Positions 29,039 through 37,414 of a DNA stretch of 64,000 bases are shown piece by piece. Every line of letters begins with the position of its first letter. Within the stretch, counting starts at the first letter, position 1. Source of the stretch: Sutcliffiella horikoshii (GTDB taxonomy: Bacteria > Bacillota > Bacilli > Bacillales > Bacillaceae_I); assembly GCF_020524325.1 (NCBI RefSeq), contig NZ_JAIVKY010000007.1:620001-684000 (forward strand). The letters run 5' to 3'. The position numbers and the translations under genes are program-made. The notes under the pieces were generated by a model. The model had not been told where the DNA came from and did no database searches. It worked only from the letters and a program-made list of their open reading frames with translations.

Positions 29039-30604
29039 ATGGAAGAAACAATTTATTCTTTAATTCCTCCAGTGCTTGCAATCTTGATGGTTATTTTGAC
29101 CAGAAGAGTATTGCTTTCACTTGGAGTAGGTATTCTGGCGGCAGCCTTAATGTTGGCCGACTTCAATCCGGTGACAATGGTTGTGCTGATCTGGGATATG
29201 GTATTAGGTCTATTTTATTCCGTAGACGATAAAGAGTTGAACTTATGGAATATTTATATCCTCGTATTCTTAATCATCTTAGGAATTATTACTGCATTCA
29301 TTTCTATTACTGGTGGCAGCAGGGCATTTGCTGACTGGGCACAGACAAAAATCAAGACAAGAAGAGGATCAAAATTCCTAACCGCTATTTTAGGAATCGT
29401 TATTTTTATTGATGATTATTTCAACGCATTGGCAGTAGGTCAGATCAGTAGACCCGTAACGGACCGCTACAAAGTATCACGCGCAAAATTAGCGTACTTG
29501 ATTGATTCCACGTCAGCGCCGATTTGTGTTATCTCACCTGTATCAAGTTGGGGTGCTGTAATTATCGGTATTATTGGAACAGATGTAATCGTTAGACAAA
29601 ATATTAGTGACTTAACAGCAATCAGTGCTTTCATGCAAATCATTCCAATGAACTTATATGTTTTTTCTGCATTGATTATGGTGTTCCTGGTAAGTTATTT
29701 TAACTTCAATATTGGGCCAATGAGAAAGCACGAGCAACGTGCAATGGAGACGGGTGAGTTATACGATTCTGAAAAAGAAGTGCCAGGAGAGCTTTCAGAC
29801 GAACTTCCTACTAGTACGAAAGGTACGATTGGCAATCTTGTGTGGCCGATTGTAGCACTTTTTGTTGGGGTTATCGGAGCAATGCTTTGGACGGGTGCTT
29901 CCGCAATTGAAGGAGATATCACCGTATTAGGTATTTTTGAAAATACAGATCCATCTGCAGCACTATTCTATGGTGGATTGTTTGCATTAGTAGTTTCATT
30001 CATCTTACTTTTTAGCCAGATTTCCAAAGGCGGAGTATCCAATAATGTAGTGGGCCGCGGTTTAGTGGAAGGAACAAAATCCATGCTTCCTGCCATCTAT
30101 ATTCTATTATTTGCTTGGACCATTGCAGGATTAATTGATGGGTTAGGAACTGGAACATACATCGCTCAACAAGTAGAAAACTCTAATATTAATATTGCAT
30201 TCTTGCCAGCAATCATTTTCATTATTGCAGGTTTTACGGCATTAGCAACAGGAACTTCATGGGGGACTTTCACGCTGTTACTTCCGATTGCTGGTCAAAT
30301 AGCTGTGGCAACAGACGTATCAATTTTATTACCTGTACTTGCTTCTGTATTGGCTGGAGCAGTATTCGGAGATCATTGTTCACCAATTTCCGATACAACG
30401 ATCCTTTCCTCTACAGGTGCAGGATGTAACCATATTGACCATGTACTAACTCAGCTGCCTTACGCGCTAATTAGTGCAGGGGTTGCGATTGTAGGATATA
30501 TTGTGCTAGGTTTGACTGGAAGCACATTACTTGGATTGTTAGTAGTATTAGTGGCATTTGTTATTATCGGTTTTAGTTTTAAAGCTGTAAAAACAGCAGA
30601 ATAA
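29039..30604 (+). CDS. NhaC-family transporter, probable lysine transporter (LysW type)
   Basis: A 521-aa membrane protein with about 11-12 helices of the NhaC/Na+:H+ antiporter family. IFIDDYFNALAVGQISRPVTD and GTSWGTFTLLLPIA plus GDHCSPISDTTILSSTGAGC are the family motifs in the two repeats. NhaC proteins directly behind L-boxes were earlier proposed to import lysine (LysW); the riboswitch is the main reason for that call here. Otherwise a sodium/proton antiporter would be assumed. The ATG follows AATGGGGG. Confidence 0.85.
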   Translation: MEETIYSLIPPVLAILMVILTRRVLLSLGVGILAAALMLADFNPVTMVVLIWDMVLGLFYSVDDKELNLWNIYILVFLIILGIITAFISITGGSRAFADWAQTKIKTRRGSKFLTAILGIVIFIDDYFNALAVGQISRPVTDRYKVSRAKLAYLIDSTSAPICVISPVSSWGAVIIGIIGTDVIVRQNISDLTAISAFMQIIPMNLYVFSALIMVFLVSYFNFNIGPMRKHEQRAMETGELYDSEKEVPGELSDELPTSTKGTIGNLVWPIVALFVGVIGAMLWTGASAIEGDITVLGIFENTDPSAALFYGGLFALVVSFILLFSQISKGGVSNNVVGRGLVEGTKSMLPAIYILLFAWTIAGLIDGLGTGTYIAQQVENSNINIAFLPAIIFIIAGFTALATGTSWGTFTLLLPIAGQIAVATDVSILLPVLASVLAGAVFGDHCSPISDTTILSSTGAGCNHIDHVLTQLPYALISAGVAIVGYIVLGLTGSTLLGLLVVLVAFVIIGFSFKAVKTAE

Positions 30605-30629
30605 TCCAATAATACTTTTCAAATAAAGT

Positions 30630-30690
30630 AAAAAACACCTCCTTTTTATCTACTTATTATTGAGTGGTAAAGAGAGAGGTGTTTTTTCTT
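30630..30690 (+). terminator. Terminator after the NhaC-family gene
   Basis: AAAAACACCTC / GAGGTGTTTTTT symmetric long-loop hairpin. Confidence 0.85.
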
Positions 30691-30701
30691 TTTGAAAATA
30701 A

Positions 30702-30719
30702 AATGAATAAATATTCAAT
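30702..30719. promoter_or_regulatory. ARG box 1 (ArgR/AhrC-type operator)
   Basis: AATGAATAAATATTCAAT fits the 18-bp consensus WNTGAATWWWWATTCANW at every position. It lies about 130 bp upstream of the NSS promoter. Confidence 0.7.
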
Positions 30720-30765
30720 TAGGAATTCCTTTATATCAATACATCTAGCTTTTTTTCTGGAATTA

Positions 30766-30783
30766 ATAGAATAAAAATACAAT
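30766..30783. promoter_or_regulatory. ARG box 2 (weaker)
   Basis: ATAGAATAAAAATACAAT, two mismatches from the ARG-box consensus, centred 64 bp (about six helical turns) from box 1, as expected for looping by a hexameric arginine repressor. Confidence 0.5.
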
Positions 30784-30831
30784 GTTGAGTATTGTCACAT
30801 GGTGTCGATTAATATAATGTGAAAGTTTGTT

Positions 30832-30860
30832 TTGACATAGTCATAAAGTCTAGTTATACT
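30832..30860 (+). promoter_or_regulatory. Strong promoter of the NSS transporter operon
   Basis: TTGACA, 17-base spacer, TATACT. A GACTCTTTT / AAAAAGAGTC hairpin in the leader (about 30906-30940) ends just before the ribosome site TAGGGGGAG. Confidence 0.82.
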
Positions 30861-30958
30861 ATGTATAAATTATATTAAATAATCAGAAAAAATAAAACAT
30901 TTGGACTCTTTTATCTATTTTTTGGTAAAAAAAGAGTCTAAGTAGGGGGAGAAAGAGA

Positions 30959-32494
30959 ATGGAAAATCGACCGCAATGGGGGACAAGAGCAGGATTTATT
31001 TTAGCAGCGGTTGGATCGGCCATCGGATTAGGTAACATTTGGCGTTTTCCAGCAACTGCTTATGAAAATGGAGGAGGAGCATTCTTTGTACCATATTTAT
31101 TCGCTCTTCTGACAGCAGGTATTCCGTTATTGATTCTTGAATTTACTATGGGTCATAAGTACCGAGGTTCTGCACCACTTTCTTATGCAAGAATGAACAA
31201 AAAGTCTGAATGGCTTGGCTGGTGGCAAGTTGGTATTGCATTTGTAATTTCTACTTATTATGCCGTCATCATCGCTTGGGCTATGTCTTACTCTGTATTT
31301 TCACTTAACCTGAAGTGGGGAGACGATACAGGCGGATTCTTGATTGGAGAATACCTTCAGGTTGCTGCACCAGGTGAGATTGGGGGACTTGTTCCTTCCG
31401 TATTGCTTCCATTAGTAATTGTATGGGTTGTGACACTAGGAATTCTTTTCAAAGGTGTTAAGAAGGGTGTAGAGGTTGCAAATAAAATTTTCATCCCTGC
31501 ACTAGTTGTTTTGTTCTTAATTATCGTTGTTCGCGCTCTGACATTAGAAGGGGCAGCAACAGGACTAAACGCATTCTTCAAACCTGACTGGAGCACGATT
31601 GCAGACGGTAAGGTTTGGGTAGCTGCATATGGACAAATTTTCTTCAGTTTATCGATTGCATTTGCCATTATGATTACGTATTCCAGTTATCTGCCGAAAA
31701 AAGCGGATATTACAAATAACGCATTTATTACTGCTTTCAGTAACTCCGGGTTTGAATTATTAGCTGGTATCGGTGTATTCAGTATTTTAGGGTTTATGGC
31801 AGTTCAGCAAGGTGTTGGAGTAGAGGATGTGGTAGCAGGCGGTGTCGGATTAGCGTTCGTTGTCTTCCCGCAAATCATTAATGAATTCCCAGCCTTTAAG
31901 GAATTGTTTGGATTCTTGTTCTTTGGATCACTAGTATTGGCTGGACTTTCTTCATTAATCTCTATCGTAGAAACTTTTGTTGCAGGGGTGCAAGATAAAT
32001 TCAAAGTATCCCGTACAAAAGCAGTTGCATTTGGTGGAGGATTATCTGCCCTTATTTCTATCCTATTCGCAACAAAAGGCGGTTTGAACTTCCTTGATGT
32101 TGCTGATTACTTCATCAACCAATTCGGTGTGGCGCTTGCAGGTCTTGTGCAAGTAATCATTGTTGTATATTTTGCAAGACAGCTAAAAGTATTGAAGAAC
32201 CATGCGAATGAAATCTCTGATATTAAATTAACAGGATTCTTAGGTCATTGGTGGACTTGGTCCTTAGCAGTCATCACACCAATTGTACTTGGATATATGA
32301 TGATTGATCTTATCCGTACAAATATTGCGCAAGTGTACGGTGCGGCTGATGGATATAGTCGTATCTTCACAATCCAATATGGTGTAGTAGTAGCGGTGCT
32401 TGCCTTGCTTGTAGGTATTGCCTTCTCCCTTATTAAATGGAAAAAAGACACGTTAGAAATTCCGGTTTCTTCGTCTAAGGAGGTCAATAAATAA
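30959..32494 (+). CDS. NSS-family sodium-dependent amino acid transporter
   Basis: A 511-aa transporter of the neurotransmitter:sodium symporter family. The N-terminus RAGFILAAVGSAIGLGNIWR then FPATAYENGGGAF is the Na1/Na2 and substrate site of LeuT-like proteins. About 11-12 helices are visible. The stop codon overlaps a 34-aa companion gene of MetS type, which points to the methionine/alanine importer subgroup (MetP of Corynebacterium). The two ARG boxes upstream instead suggest arginine-linked control, so the substrate stays open. Confidence 0.92.
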   Translation: MENRPQWGTRAGFILAAVGSAIGLGNIWRFPATAYENGGGAFFVPYLFALLTAGIPLLILEFTMGHKYRGSAPLSYARMNKKSEWLGWWQVGIAFVISTYYAVIIAWAMSYSVFSLNLKWGDDTGGFLIGEYLQVAAPGEIGGLVPSVLLPLVIVWVVTLGILFKGVKKGVEVANKIFIPALVVLFLIIVVRALTLEGAATGLNAFFKPDWSTIADGKVWVAAYGQIFFSLSIAFAIMITYSSYLPKKADITNNAFITAFSNSGFELLAGIGVFSILGFMAVQQGVGVEDVVAGGVGLAFVVFPQIINEFPAFKELFGFLFFGSLVLAGLSSLISIVETFVAGVQDKFKVSRTKAVAFGGGLSALISILFATKGGLNFLDVADYFINQFGVALAGLVQVIIVVYFARQLKVLKNHANEISDIKLTGFLGHWWTWSLAVITPIVLGYMMIDLIRTNIAQVYGAADGYSRIFTIQYGVVVAVLALLVGIAFSLIKWKKDTLEIPVSSSKEVNK

Positions 32495-32598
32495 TGGAAA
32501 CAAGTGCGATTATCATGATGGTTGTCGGAATTGTCATCATTTGGGGTGGCCTTGCTGGAAGTATCCTTTGGGCTATGAAGAAAAGTAAGGAAGCATAA
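32494..32598 (+). CDS. MetS-type small subunit of the NSS transporter (34 aa)
   Basis: A 34-residue single-helix membrane protein: METSAIIMMVVGIVIIWGG, then a short loop and a KKSKEA basic tail. Its ATG overlaps the transporter stop (TAATG) and is preceded by TAAGGAGG, so the pair is translationally coupled. The length, WGG motif and gene order match the MetS small subunits required for transport by the MetP/NSS importer in actinobacteria and seen in many Bacillaceae. Confidence 0.9.
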   Translation: METSAIIMMVVGIVIIWGGLAGSILWAMKKSKEA

Positions 32599-32604
32599 AG
32601 ATAA

Positions 32605-32646
32605 AAAAGCTGTTGATCGAGTAAATTCGGTCAGCAGCTTTTTTTA
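32605..32646 (+). terminator. Terminator of the NSS operon
   Basis: AAAAGCTGTTGATC / GTCAGCAGCTTTTTTT hairpin with T tract. Confidence 0.88.
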
Positions 32647-32669
32647 TGCTGAAGAAAGCAGGTAGTCCG

Positions 32670-32797
32670 GTTGATCTCCGTTCCAGGCGCTTCGCTTGCC
32701 AGCGGCCAGTCCGTGAGCCTGCTCAGGCTTCCGCCTTCCGGGGTCTCACCTGTCCCTTCCTCCCGCGGGCGTCTGCGCGCCTTCCACTCCGATCAAC
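32670..32797 (-). repeat. Type A repeat, copy A5 (left member of pair 1)
   Basis: Bounded by GTTGATC and GATCAAC; reverse orientation; contains CGGGGTCTCACCTGTCCCTT and CGTCTGCGCGCCTTCCACTC. Forms an A-B pair with B4, 78 bp away. Confidence 0.92.
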
Positions 32798-32875
32798 GAG
32801 GTAACTTCACTTCCGGAAGGTTAAAGAAAGGTAATTAAAAGTTAATGAAATTAGCATTTTTTAACTTAATTTCTA

Positions 32876-33003
32876 GCTGTGGATTGAAGCAAATGGCGTA
32901 GACTCCAGCGGGGGAGTAACGGTAGGTTGAGACCCCGCAACGAAGTGAGGAGGCTCAAGCACCGTCCCGCGGAAAGCGAAGCCATTTGCGGAAAGGAACA
33001 GCG
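32876..33003 (+). repeat. Type B repeat, copy B4 (right member of pair 1)
   Basis: Starts GCTGTGGATTGAAGCAAATG and ends GGAAAGGAACAGCGG, with the shared GAGACCCCGCAACGAAGTGA core. The preceding AATTTCTA shoulder recurs in pair 2. Confidence 0.92.
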
Positions 33004-33058
33004 GCGTTTAACGACTAACAGATGTTTTATCGGTTTTTTTTAAGGTTTTTCGAAAATT

Positions 33059-34045
33059 TTATCGCTTCCTTCTATCCCCACGTTCCCATGATTTCAGATG
33101 TGGGAACGGGTCAAAGGACCATTCGGAGTAGCCGTTGTCTTTGTACATCCCGTAGTGAAGATGCGGAGGGAATTTCCCTGCTGTTCCAGGCGGTCCATAT
33201 CCAGAACTTCCTACAGACCCGATTATCTGCCCAGGCTCTACCACTTGACCTACTTCAAGGTCCTTGGCGAAGCCATTTAAATGAGCAAAATAATGATAAG
33301 TATTATTAATGTCACGAATGCCAAGACGCCAGCCGCCGAACTTATTCCATCCTTTAATCTCAATGACTCCATAACAAGTGGAGCGGACGGGGACACCATA
33401 GCTTGCAAAGATATCTGTGCCTTCATGCATTCTTCGACCACCCCAGCCCCGTGCATCTCCCCACGTATTGCGGTAACTGAAATTGGACCTGATTGGGAGG
33501 GGAAAAGCATGTGTATCAAGCTTAAGCGTATTATACTTACTATACAGCTTCATATGATTCATGATAAGCCCTACCGTTTTATCCCGTTGATAATACTCCC
33601 ATAAGGCAATCTTAATATTTTCTTTGTCTGTCCCATAAGGCTGAAGATAATGTGCAAAGGTAAATAATACATCTTCATCATTTGTGGAATCAGCGACTCC
33701 ATCTCCATTTCCATCTAACCCCATTCCACCAAAGAATTGAATGCTCATAGGGTTGCTATCTTCAGAATTGGGATTTAGAGGACCAGCCCATACCTCAGGT
33801 TTGTAGTATATGCCGATAACTCCTTTAGCCTTAGGAATATCTCGTCTTACTCTGCGGACATTTCTTTCATATTGGTCAACAGCTGCAAAATAGTACCATG
33901 GAATTTGGGTTACAGATTGCATTCGATTATATAGTTCCTGCCTTTTAGCATAGATTTGTTCGTCTGTTAAGTTTGTTTCGGCAGCAAGAGCATCTGTAGG
34001 AATCATGCTAAATAGAATAATTACGCACAAAAGTAGCCGTATCAA
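33059..34045 (-). CDS. lytH: LytH-like M23 peptidase (YunA)
   Basis: A 328-aa secreted protein: signal peptide MIRLLLCVIILFSMIPTDAL then AAE, a mid region of about 170 residues, and a C-terminal LytM/M23 zinc peptidase domain with MHEGTDIFASYGVPV (first ligands H and D) and PPHLHYG (HxH). B. subtilis LytH is a sporulation L-Ala-D-Glu peptidase that makes the L-alanine side chains of cortex peptidoglycan. TTG start behind GGAAGGAGTGAGG. It is divergent from lipA, the same order as in B. subtilis. Confidence 0.9.
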   Translation of the reverse strand: MIRLLLCVIILFSMIPTDALAAETNLTDEQIYAKRQELYNRMQSVTQIPWYYFAAVDQYERNVRRVRRDIPKAKGVIGIYYKPEVWAGPLNPNSEDSNPMSIQFFGGMGLDGNGDGVADSTNDEDVLFTFAHYLQPYGTDKENIKIALWEYYQRDKTVGLIMNHMKLYSKYNTLKLDTHAFPLPIRSNFSYRNTWGDARGWGGRRMHEGTDIFASYGVPVRSTCYGVIEIKGWNKFGGWRLGIRDINNTYHYFAHLNGFAKDLEVGQVVEPGQIIGSVGSSGYGPPGTAGKFPPHLHYGMYKDNGYSEWSFDPFPHLKSWERGDRRKR

Positions 34046-34301
34046 GTCCTCACTCCTTCCTTTTCTTTCATTTCCTACTGTTAGTTTGGTAAGTTTTCCT
34101 CATTTCATAAATACTAATTCATGGAAGATAATCAGGAGTATGTTCGTGGAAGGTTTTGGACTTGTTTCTTTACCAGATGTTTGATAAAGTGACAGATGTG
34201 AATATGTCATTTTCCCTATGAGATAAGTTAGAATAGTGAAAATATACAGATAAATCATTGATGAAGTCATCTTGAAAATAAGACAAGTTGGAGTTGATCA
34301 T

Positions 34302-35198
34302 ATGGCTAAAAAAGAGGAGTACATACGTAAACCAGATTGGCTGAAAATCAAGCTGAATACGAATGAAAACTATACAGGACTTAAGAAACTAATGAGAGAG
34401 CACAACCTTAACACAGTTTGTGAAGAGGCAAAGTGTCCGAACATTCACGAATGCTGGGCAGTAAGACGTACAGCTACTTTCATGATTCTTGGTGCTGTCT
34501 GTACGCGCGCATGCCGTTTCTGTGCGGTTAAGACAGGATTGCCTACAGAACTTGATACACAAGAGCCGGAACGCGTAGCTGAATCCGTTAAACTGATGAA
34601 CTTAAAGCATGCTGTAATTACAGCGGTTGCCCGTGATGATTTAAAAGATGGCGGTGCGGCCATTTTTGCTGAGACTATTAGAGCGGTCCGCCGTGAAAAC
34701 CCTTTTACAACTATAGAAGTATTACCATCTGATATGGGCGGGGTTTATGAAAATATTGAAATGTTAATGGCGGCAAGACCGGATATTCTTAACCATAACA
34801 TTGAAACAGTTCGTTCTTTAACACCTCGAGTTCGTGCAAGAGCAACCTATGACCGATCTTTAGAGCTATTGCGTCGTGCAAAAGAATTACAACCTGACAT
34901 TCCAACAAAATCAAGCATCATGATTGGACTTGGAGAAACGAAAGAAGAGATTATCCAAACAATGGATGATCTTCGTGCCAACAATGTGGACATTATGGCG
35001 ATTGGTCAATACTTGCAACCTTCTAAGAAGCATATTAAGGTGCAGAAGTATTACCACCCGGATGAGTTTGCAGAGTTGAAGGAAATTGCGATGACTAAAG
35101 GATTCAGTCATTGTGAAGCTGGTCCGCTTGTTCGTTCTTCTTATCATGCCGATGAGCAGGTAAACGAAGCTTCTAAAGCAAGACAAGCACAGGCTTAA
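34302..35198 (+). CDS. lipA: Lipoyl synthase LipA
   Basis: Radical-SAM enzyme (298 aa) that inserts two sulfur atoms into octanoyl groups bound to carrier proteins. The auxiliary [4Fe-4S] cluster is held by C40, C45 and C51 ([12 protein letters not shown]), the radical-SAM cluster by C67, C71 and C74 (CTRACRFC). The C-terminal [12 protein letters not shown] contains the serine ligand motif RSSY. The open frame reaches 34272, but GTTGGAG precedes the ATG and [18 protein letters not shown] is the family start. It depends on Suf for clusters and GcvH as substrate carrier. Confidence 0.98.
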   Translation: MAKKEEYIRKPDWLKIKLNTNENYTGLKKLMREHNLNTVCEEAKCPNIHECWAVRRTATFMILGAVCTRACRFCAVKTGLPTELDTQEPERVAESVKLMNLKHAVITAVARDDLKDGGAAIFAETIRAVRRENPFTTIEVLPSDMGGVYENIEMLMAARPDILNHNIETVRSLTPRVRARATYDRSLELLRRAKELQPDIPTKSSIMIGLGETKEEIIQTMDDLRANNVDIMAIGQYLQPSKKHIKVQKYYHPDEFAELKEIAMTKGFSHCEAGPLVRSSYHADEQVNEASKARQAQA

Positions 35199-35206
35199 TA
35201 CGACCC

Positions 35207-35387
35207 GTTGATTTCCGTTGCAGTCGCTTCGCTTTCCATGGGCGGTCCGGGAGCCTCCTCACTTCGTTGCGGGGTCTCCCCTGTCCCTTGCTCCCATAGG
35301 ACAAGTAAGGCTTCGAGAGCGATTCATCGCACGAAGAAAATGCGGTAGCATTTTCGAGGAGTCTGCGCGCCTTCCACTTCAATCAAC
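35207..35387 (-). repeat. Type A repeat, copy A4, with a ~55-bp internal insert
   Basis: Reverse-orientation type A bounded by GTTGATT and AATCAAC. Between the CCCTTGCTCCCATAGG and GTCTGCGCGCC parts lies an extra segment holding a CGATTCATCG palindrome and the hairpin AAAATGCGGTAGCATTTT, absent from the other copies. Confidence 0.85.
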
Positions 35388-35404
35388 TTAGGTTTTTCTA
35401 TTAC

Positions 35405-35446
35405 AAAAGGTACAGCTCCTATTTTTACGGAACTGTACCTTTTTGT
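35405..35446. terminator. Bidirectional terminator between lipA and yutC
   Basis: AGGTACAG / CTGTACCT hairpin with T runs on the plus side and TTTT on the minus side. Confidence 0.8.
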
Positions 35447-35449
35447 GTG

Positions 35450-36139
35450 TTAATCGTTTTTCATTTGTTTTCTGAATTCGCTTTTGTCTGATTCTTCGTT
35501 CATCTCACCGTCTGCTTCGCCGTTCCCGTTTTCGCCGGAATTCAGCTGTTTCCCTTGTGGAGATTTGAGCATCTCTTTAATAGTGCTTTCTAAAATCTCA
35601 TCCACTCTAGGGCTTGTCACACCAAGGGAACGAAAGCGTTCGATATCATGAATCATCTCTGGGTTATCAGAAATGTAAACATGATAATAACGTGGAACGA
35701 TGGATAATCCCGTTTTACTTACCTGATCGGCCGTAAGCTCGCGGTCTTCACTATTTGTTTCATAAGCAATTAGTACTTCTTCATCCGTTACCAATGTAGC
35801 GGAGTCTTCTATTGCAGGTAATTGAACGACCATTTTATTGATGATATTGGCTATTTCACCATAATCCACCGCAGCAATATTTTCATTATAGCGCTTAGAA
35901 TTTCTCACTGGATCTGCTTGGTCGCGAACGTAACCAAAACGAGTTTGATCATGGTTGTTGGTGTCTCTTACATCATACATATTGTAACGGTGTCCTGTAT
36001 TTGTATTCATTGGCTGGCCATCACGCCCGTAAATGGCGCTTCGGGCTTGTCTTTCCTCTGGCGTAGGGTCAAAAGAACAGGCTGAAGTAATAGCAGTAAC
36101 TAAACTACATGCTGCAAGAATTTTTATTGTTTTCCTCAA
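35450..36139 (-). CDS. yutC: YutC, YhcN/YlaJ-family sporulation lipoprotein
   Basis: A 229-aa lipoprotein. The signal peptide ends ITSAC with C21 as the likely lipidated cysteine. The body matches the YhcN/YlaJ family of spore membrane lipoproteins (RYNENIAAVDYGEIANII, VPRYYHVYISDNPEMI). The C-terminal 40 residues are a Glu/Asn/Gly-rich tail. I choose the TTG at 36139 because AAGGAGGTG stands six bases before it; the longer ATG frame would bury the signal. It sits beside lipA as in B. subtilis, and is likely a forespore gene. Confidence 0.85.
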   Translation of the reverse strand: MRKTIKILAACSLVTAITSACSFDPTPEERQARSAIYGRDGQPMNTNTGHRYNMYDVRDTNNHDQTRFGYVRDQADPVRNSKRYNENIAAVDYGEIANIINKMVVQLPAIEDSATLVTDEEVLIAYETNSEDRELTADQVSKTGLSIVPRYYHVYISDNPEMIHDIERFRSLGVTSPRVDEILESTIKEMLKSPQGKQLNSGENGNGEADGEMNEESDKSEFRKQMKND

Positions 36140-36188
36140 TGGAAACACCTCCTTACACATAGGATTGCCCGTTGAGAAAAATTTTGAC

Positions 36189-36217
36189 TTAGAAATTAGT
36201 GGAGAATGGTCTATAAT
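36189..36217 (+). promoter_or_regulatory. Promoter of yutD
   Basis: TTAGAA, 17-base spacer, TATAAT; 31 bases upstream of the start codon. Confidence 0.6.
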
Positions 36218-36248
36218 GTAAATAAGAGCAGAAATGGAGGAGCGGAAA

Positions 36249-36542
36249 ATGATTTGTATTGGAAACCATTGCTACGAACTTTTGGAAGAGAACCGAAACG
36301 GCTTCAACGAAGAAACCTTTCGCGCAAGATATATTGATGTGTTAAACAAATACGACTACATTGTAGGTGACTGGGGATATAACCAATTGCGTTTAAGAGG
36401 ATTTTTTGAAGACCAAAATCATAAATCCACCCATGACACGAAAATAAGCACTTTGCCCGACTACATTTTAGAATACTGTAATTTTGGTTGTGCTTACTTT
36501 GTATTAAAGAAAGTGAAGAAACCTGTTGCTGAGGCGAAATAA
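36249..36542 (+). CDS. yutD: YutD, DUF1027 family protein
   Basis: A 97-aa basic protein of DUF1027. The conserved block ENRNGFNEETFRARYIDVLNK and YDYIVGDWGYNQLRLRGF defines the family; the C-terminal YCNFGCAYFVLKKV has two conserved cysteines. Function is unknown; an RNA- or ribosome-linked role has been guessed from its conservation. Start at ATG after GGAGGAGCGG, not the earlier in-frame ATG inside that ribosome site. Confidence 0.88.
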   Translation: MICIGNHCYELLEENRNGFNEETFRARYIDVLNKYDYIVGDWGYNQLRLRGFFEDQNHKSTHDTKISTLPDYILEYCNFGCAYFVLKKVKKPVAEAK

Positions 36543-36554
36543 TAAATAGCCTGA

Positions 36555-36590
36555 AAAAGACCCCATCCACGACGATGGGGTTTTAATTAT
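36555..36590. terminator. Terminator between yutD and the convergent gene
   Basis: GACCCCATC / GATGGGGTTTT stem with T tract. Confidence 0.85.
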
Positions 36591-36895
36591 TAGTCTTTCT
36601 CATTCCCATATGGGGGCTCTTCGTTCATACTCTTGTCATCATGGGTCGGATGAGCACCAGGATGCTGTCTTGGGATATCCTGATGAAGGTTTTTATTTTC
36701 ATAATTAAAGGCACTATAATAACGTTGTCCTTCACGCCAAGGGGTGCTTTTATTTTCCACAGGTGTGTCTTTGCCACGTGGAGAGCCATAAGGACCTTCG
36801 GGTAATGTTTCAGGAATCAAATAATCTCTTTGCGTTTCCACATTGGAGAAGTCAGTATACTGCTCTTCCTCTTTATCCTTTTCGTCAATAAACAT
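36590..36895 (-). CDS. Conserved hydrophilic cytosolic protein
   Basis: A 101-aa, highly charged and proline-rich protein (ETLPEGPYGSPRGKDTP, QHPGAHPTHDDKS) with no membrane segment, likely disordered. It resembles a small Bacillaceae protein annotated only as cytosolic protein. Its ribosome site AAAGGGGATT is the 3' arm of the hairpin that ends the upstream gene, so translation may be shielded when that hairpin folds. Function unknown. Confidence 0.7.
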   Translation of the reverse strand: MFIDEKDKEEEQYTDFSNVETQRDYLIPETLPEGPYGSPRGKDTPVENKSTPWREGQRYYSAFNYENKNLHQDIPRQHPGAHPTHDDKSMNEEPPYGNEKD

Positions 36896-36896
36896 G

Positions 36897-36955
36897 AAAA
36901 AATCCCCTTTGTCGTAGAATAAAGTTAGTTTTACCGAGACATTAGGGGATTATTA
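36897..36955 (-). terminator. Terminator or ribosome-site-masking hairpin
   Basis: On the minus strand AATCCCCT pairs with AGGGGATT and a run of six T residues follows. The 3' arm doubles as the Shine-Dalgarno sequence of the 101-aa gene. Confidence 0.65.
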
Positions 36956-36968
36956 TCATTTTTAGATT

Positions 36969-37235
36969 TTAGACTACCTCATACAAAAAAGATCGCAATT
37001 CTGCTGCATCTTCTTCAGATAACTGGTATGCATGTTCAAGATAGCCTGGCTCGTCCAGGTCATCACTGCCGATTATGGCAAAGCGGTTGCCTTGGATATC
37101 AAGGACAAGACTTTTTCCATAATAGCGATCGGATTTGACTATTGCCAAATCAAAGCGGCTATTTTCCCCCATAAAGCTAACAAAACGGGTTTTGGTATCG
37201 ACTGTATCATCATATAAAAAGAATTTTTCTCCCAT
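36969..37235 (-). CDS. DUF3055 / SAV0927-family protein
   Basis: An 88-aa protein: MGEKFFLYDDTVDTKTRFVS start, then RFDLAIVKSDRYYGK and FAIIGSDDLDEPGYLEHAY, which are the conserved blocks of DUF3055. Probably a small cytosolic beta-rich fold; function unknown. The frame opens seven residues earlier but AAGGAGGT is seven bases before the ATG at 37235. A hairpin follows its stop. Confidence 0.85.
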   Translation of the reverse strand: MGEKFFLYDDTVDTKTRFVSFMGENSRFDLAIVKSDRYYGKSLVLDIQGNRFAIIGSDDLDEPGYLEHAYQLSEEDAAELRSFLYEVV

Positions 37236-37414
37236 ATTGAAACCTCCTTCTTGCATCTTTTTCTAGTATAACAAATACAACCTTATTCTTGTTGTTAGAT
37301 ATTCTCAAATATATCTCTGCGGTGCAAGAAATGGGACAATTTTCTTATTTTTTATGATAAAATAAAAAGAAATACAACTTGCTGATTTTTGTCTAGAGAG
37401 AAGGGAGCCACTTC

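Noticed and set aside
28780-29232. 150-aa plus-strand frame before the NhaC-family gene
   Set aside because: It overlaps the lysine riboswitch and its terminator and then the start of the transporter gene in another frame; low-complexity, no good ribosome site.
36186-36217. TTGACT as -35 element of yutD
   Set aside because: The spacer to TATAAT would be about 20 bases or more; TTAGAA with 17 bases is better placed although weaker in sequence.
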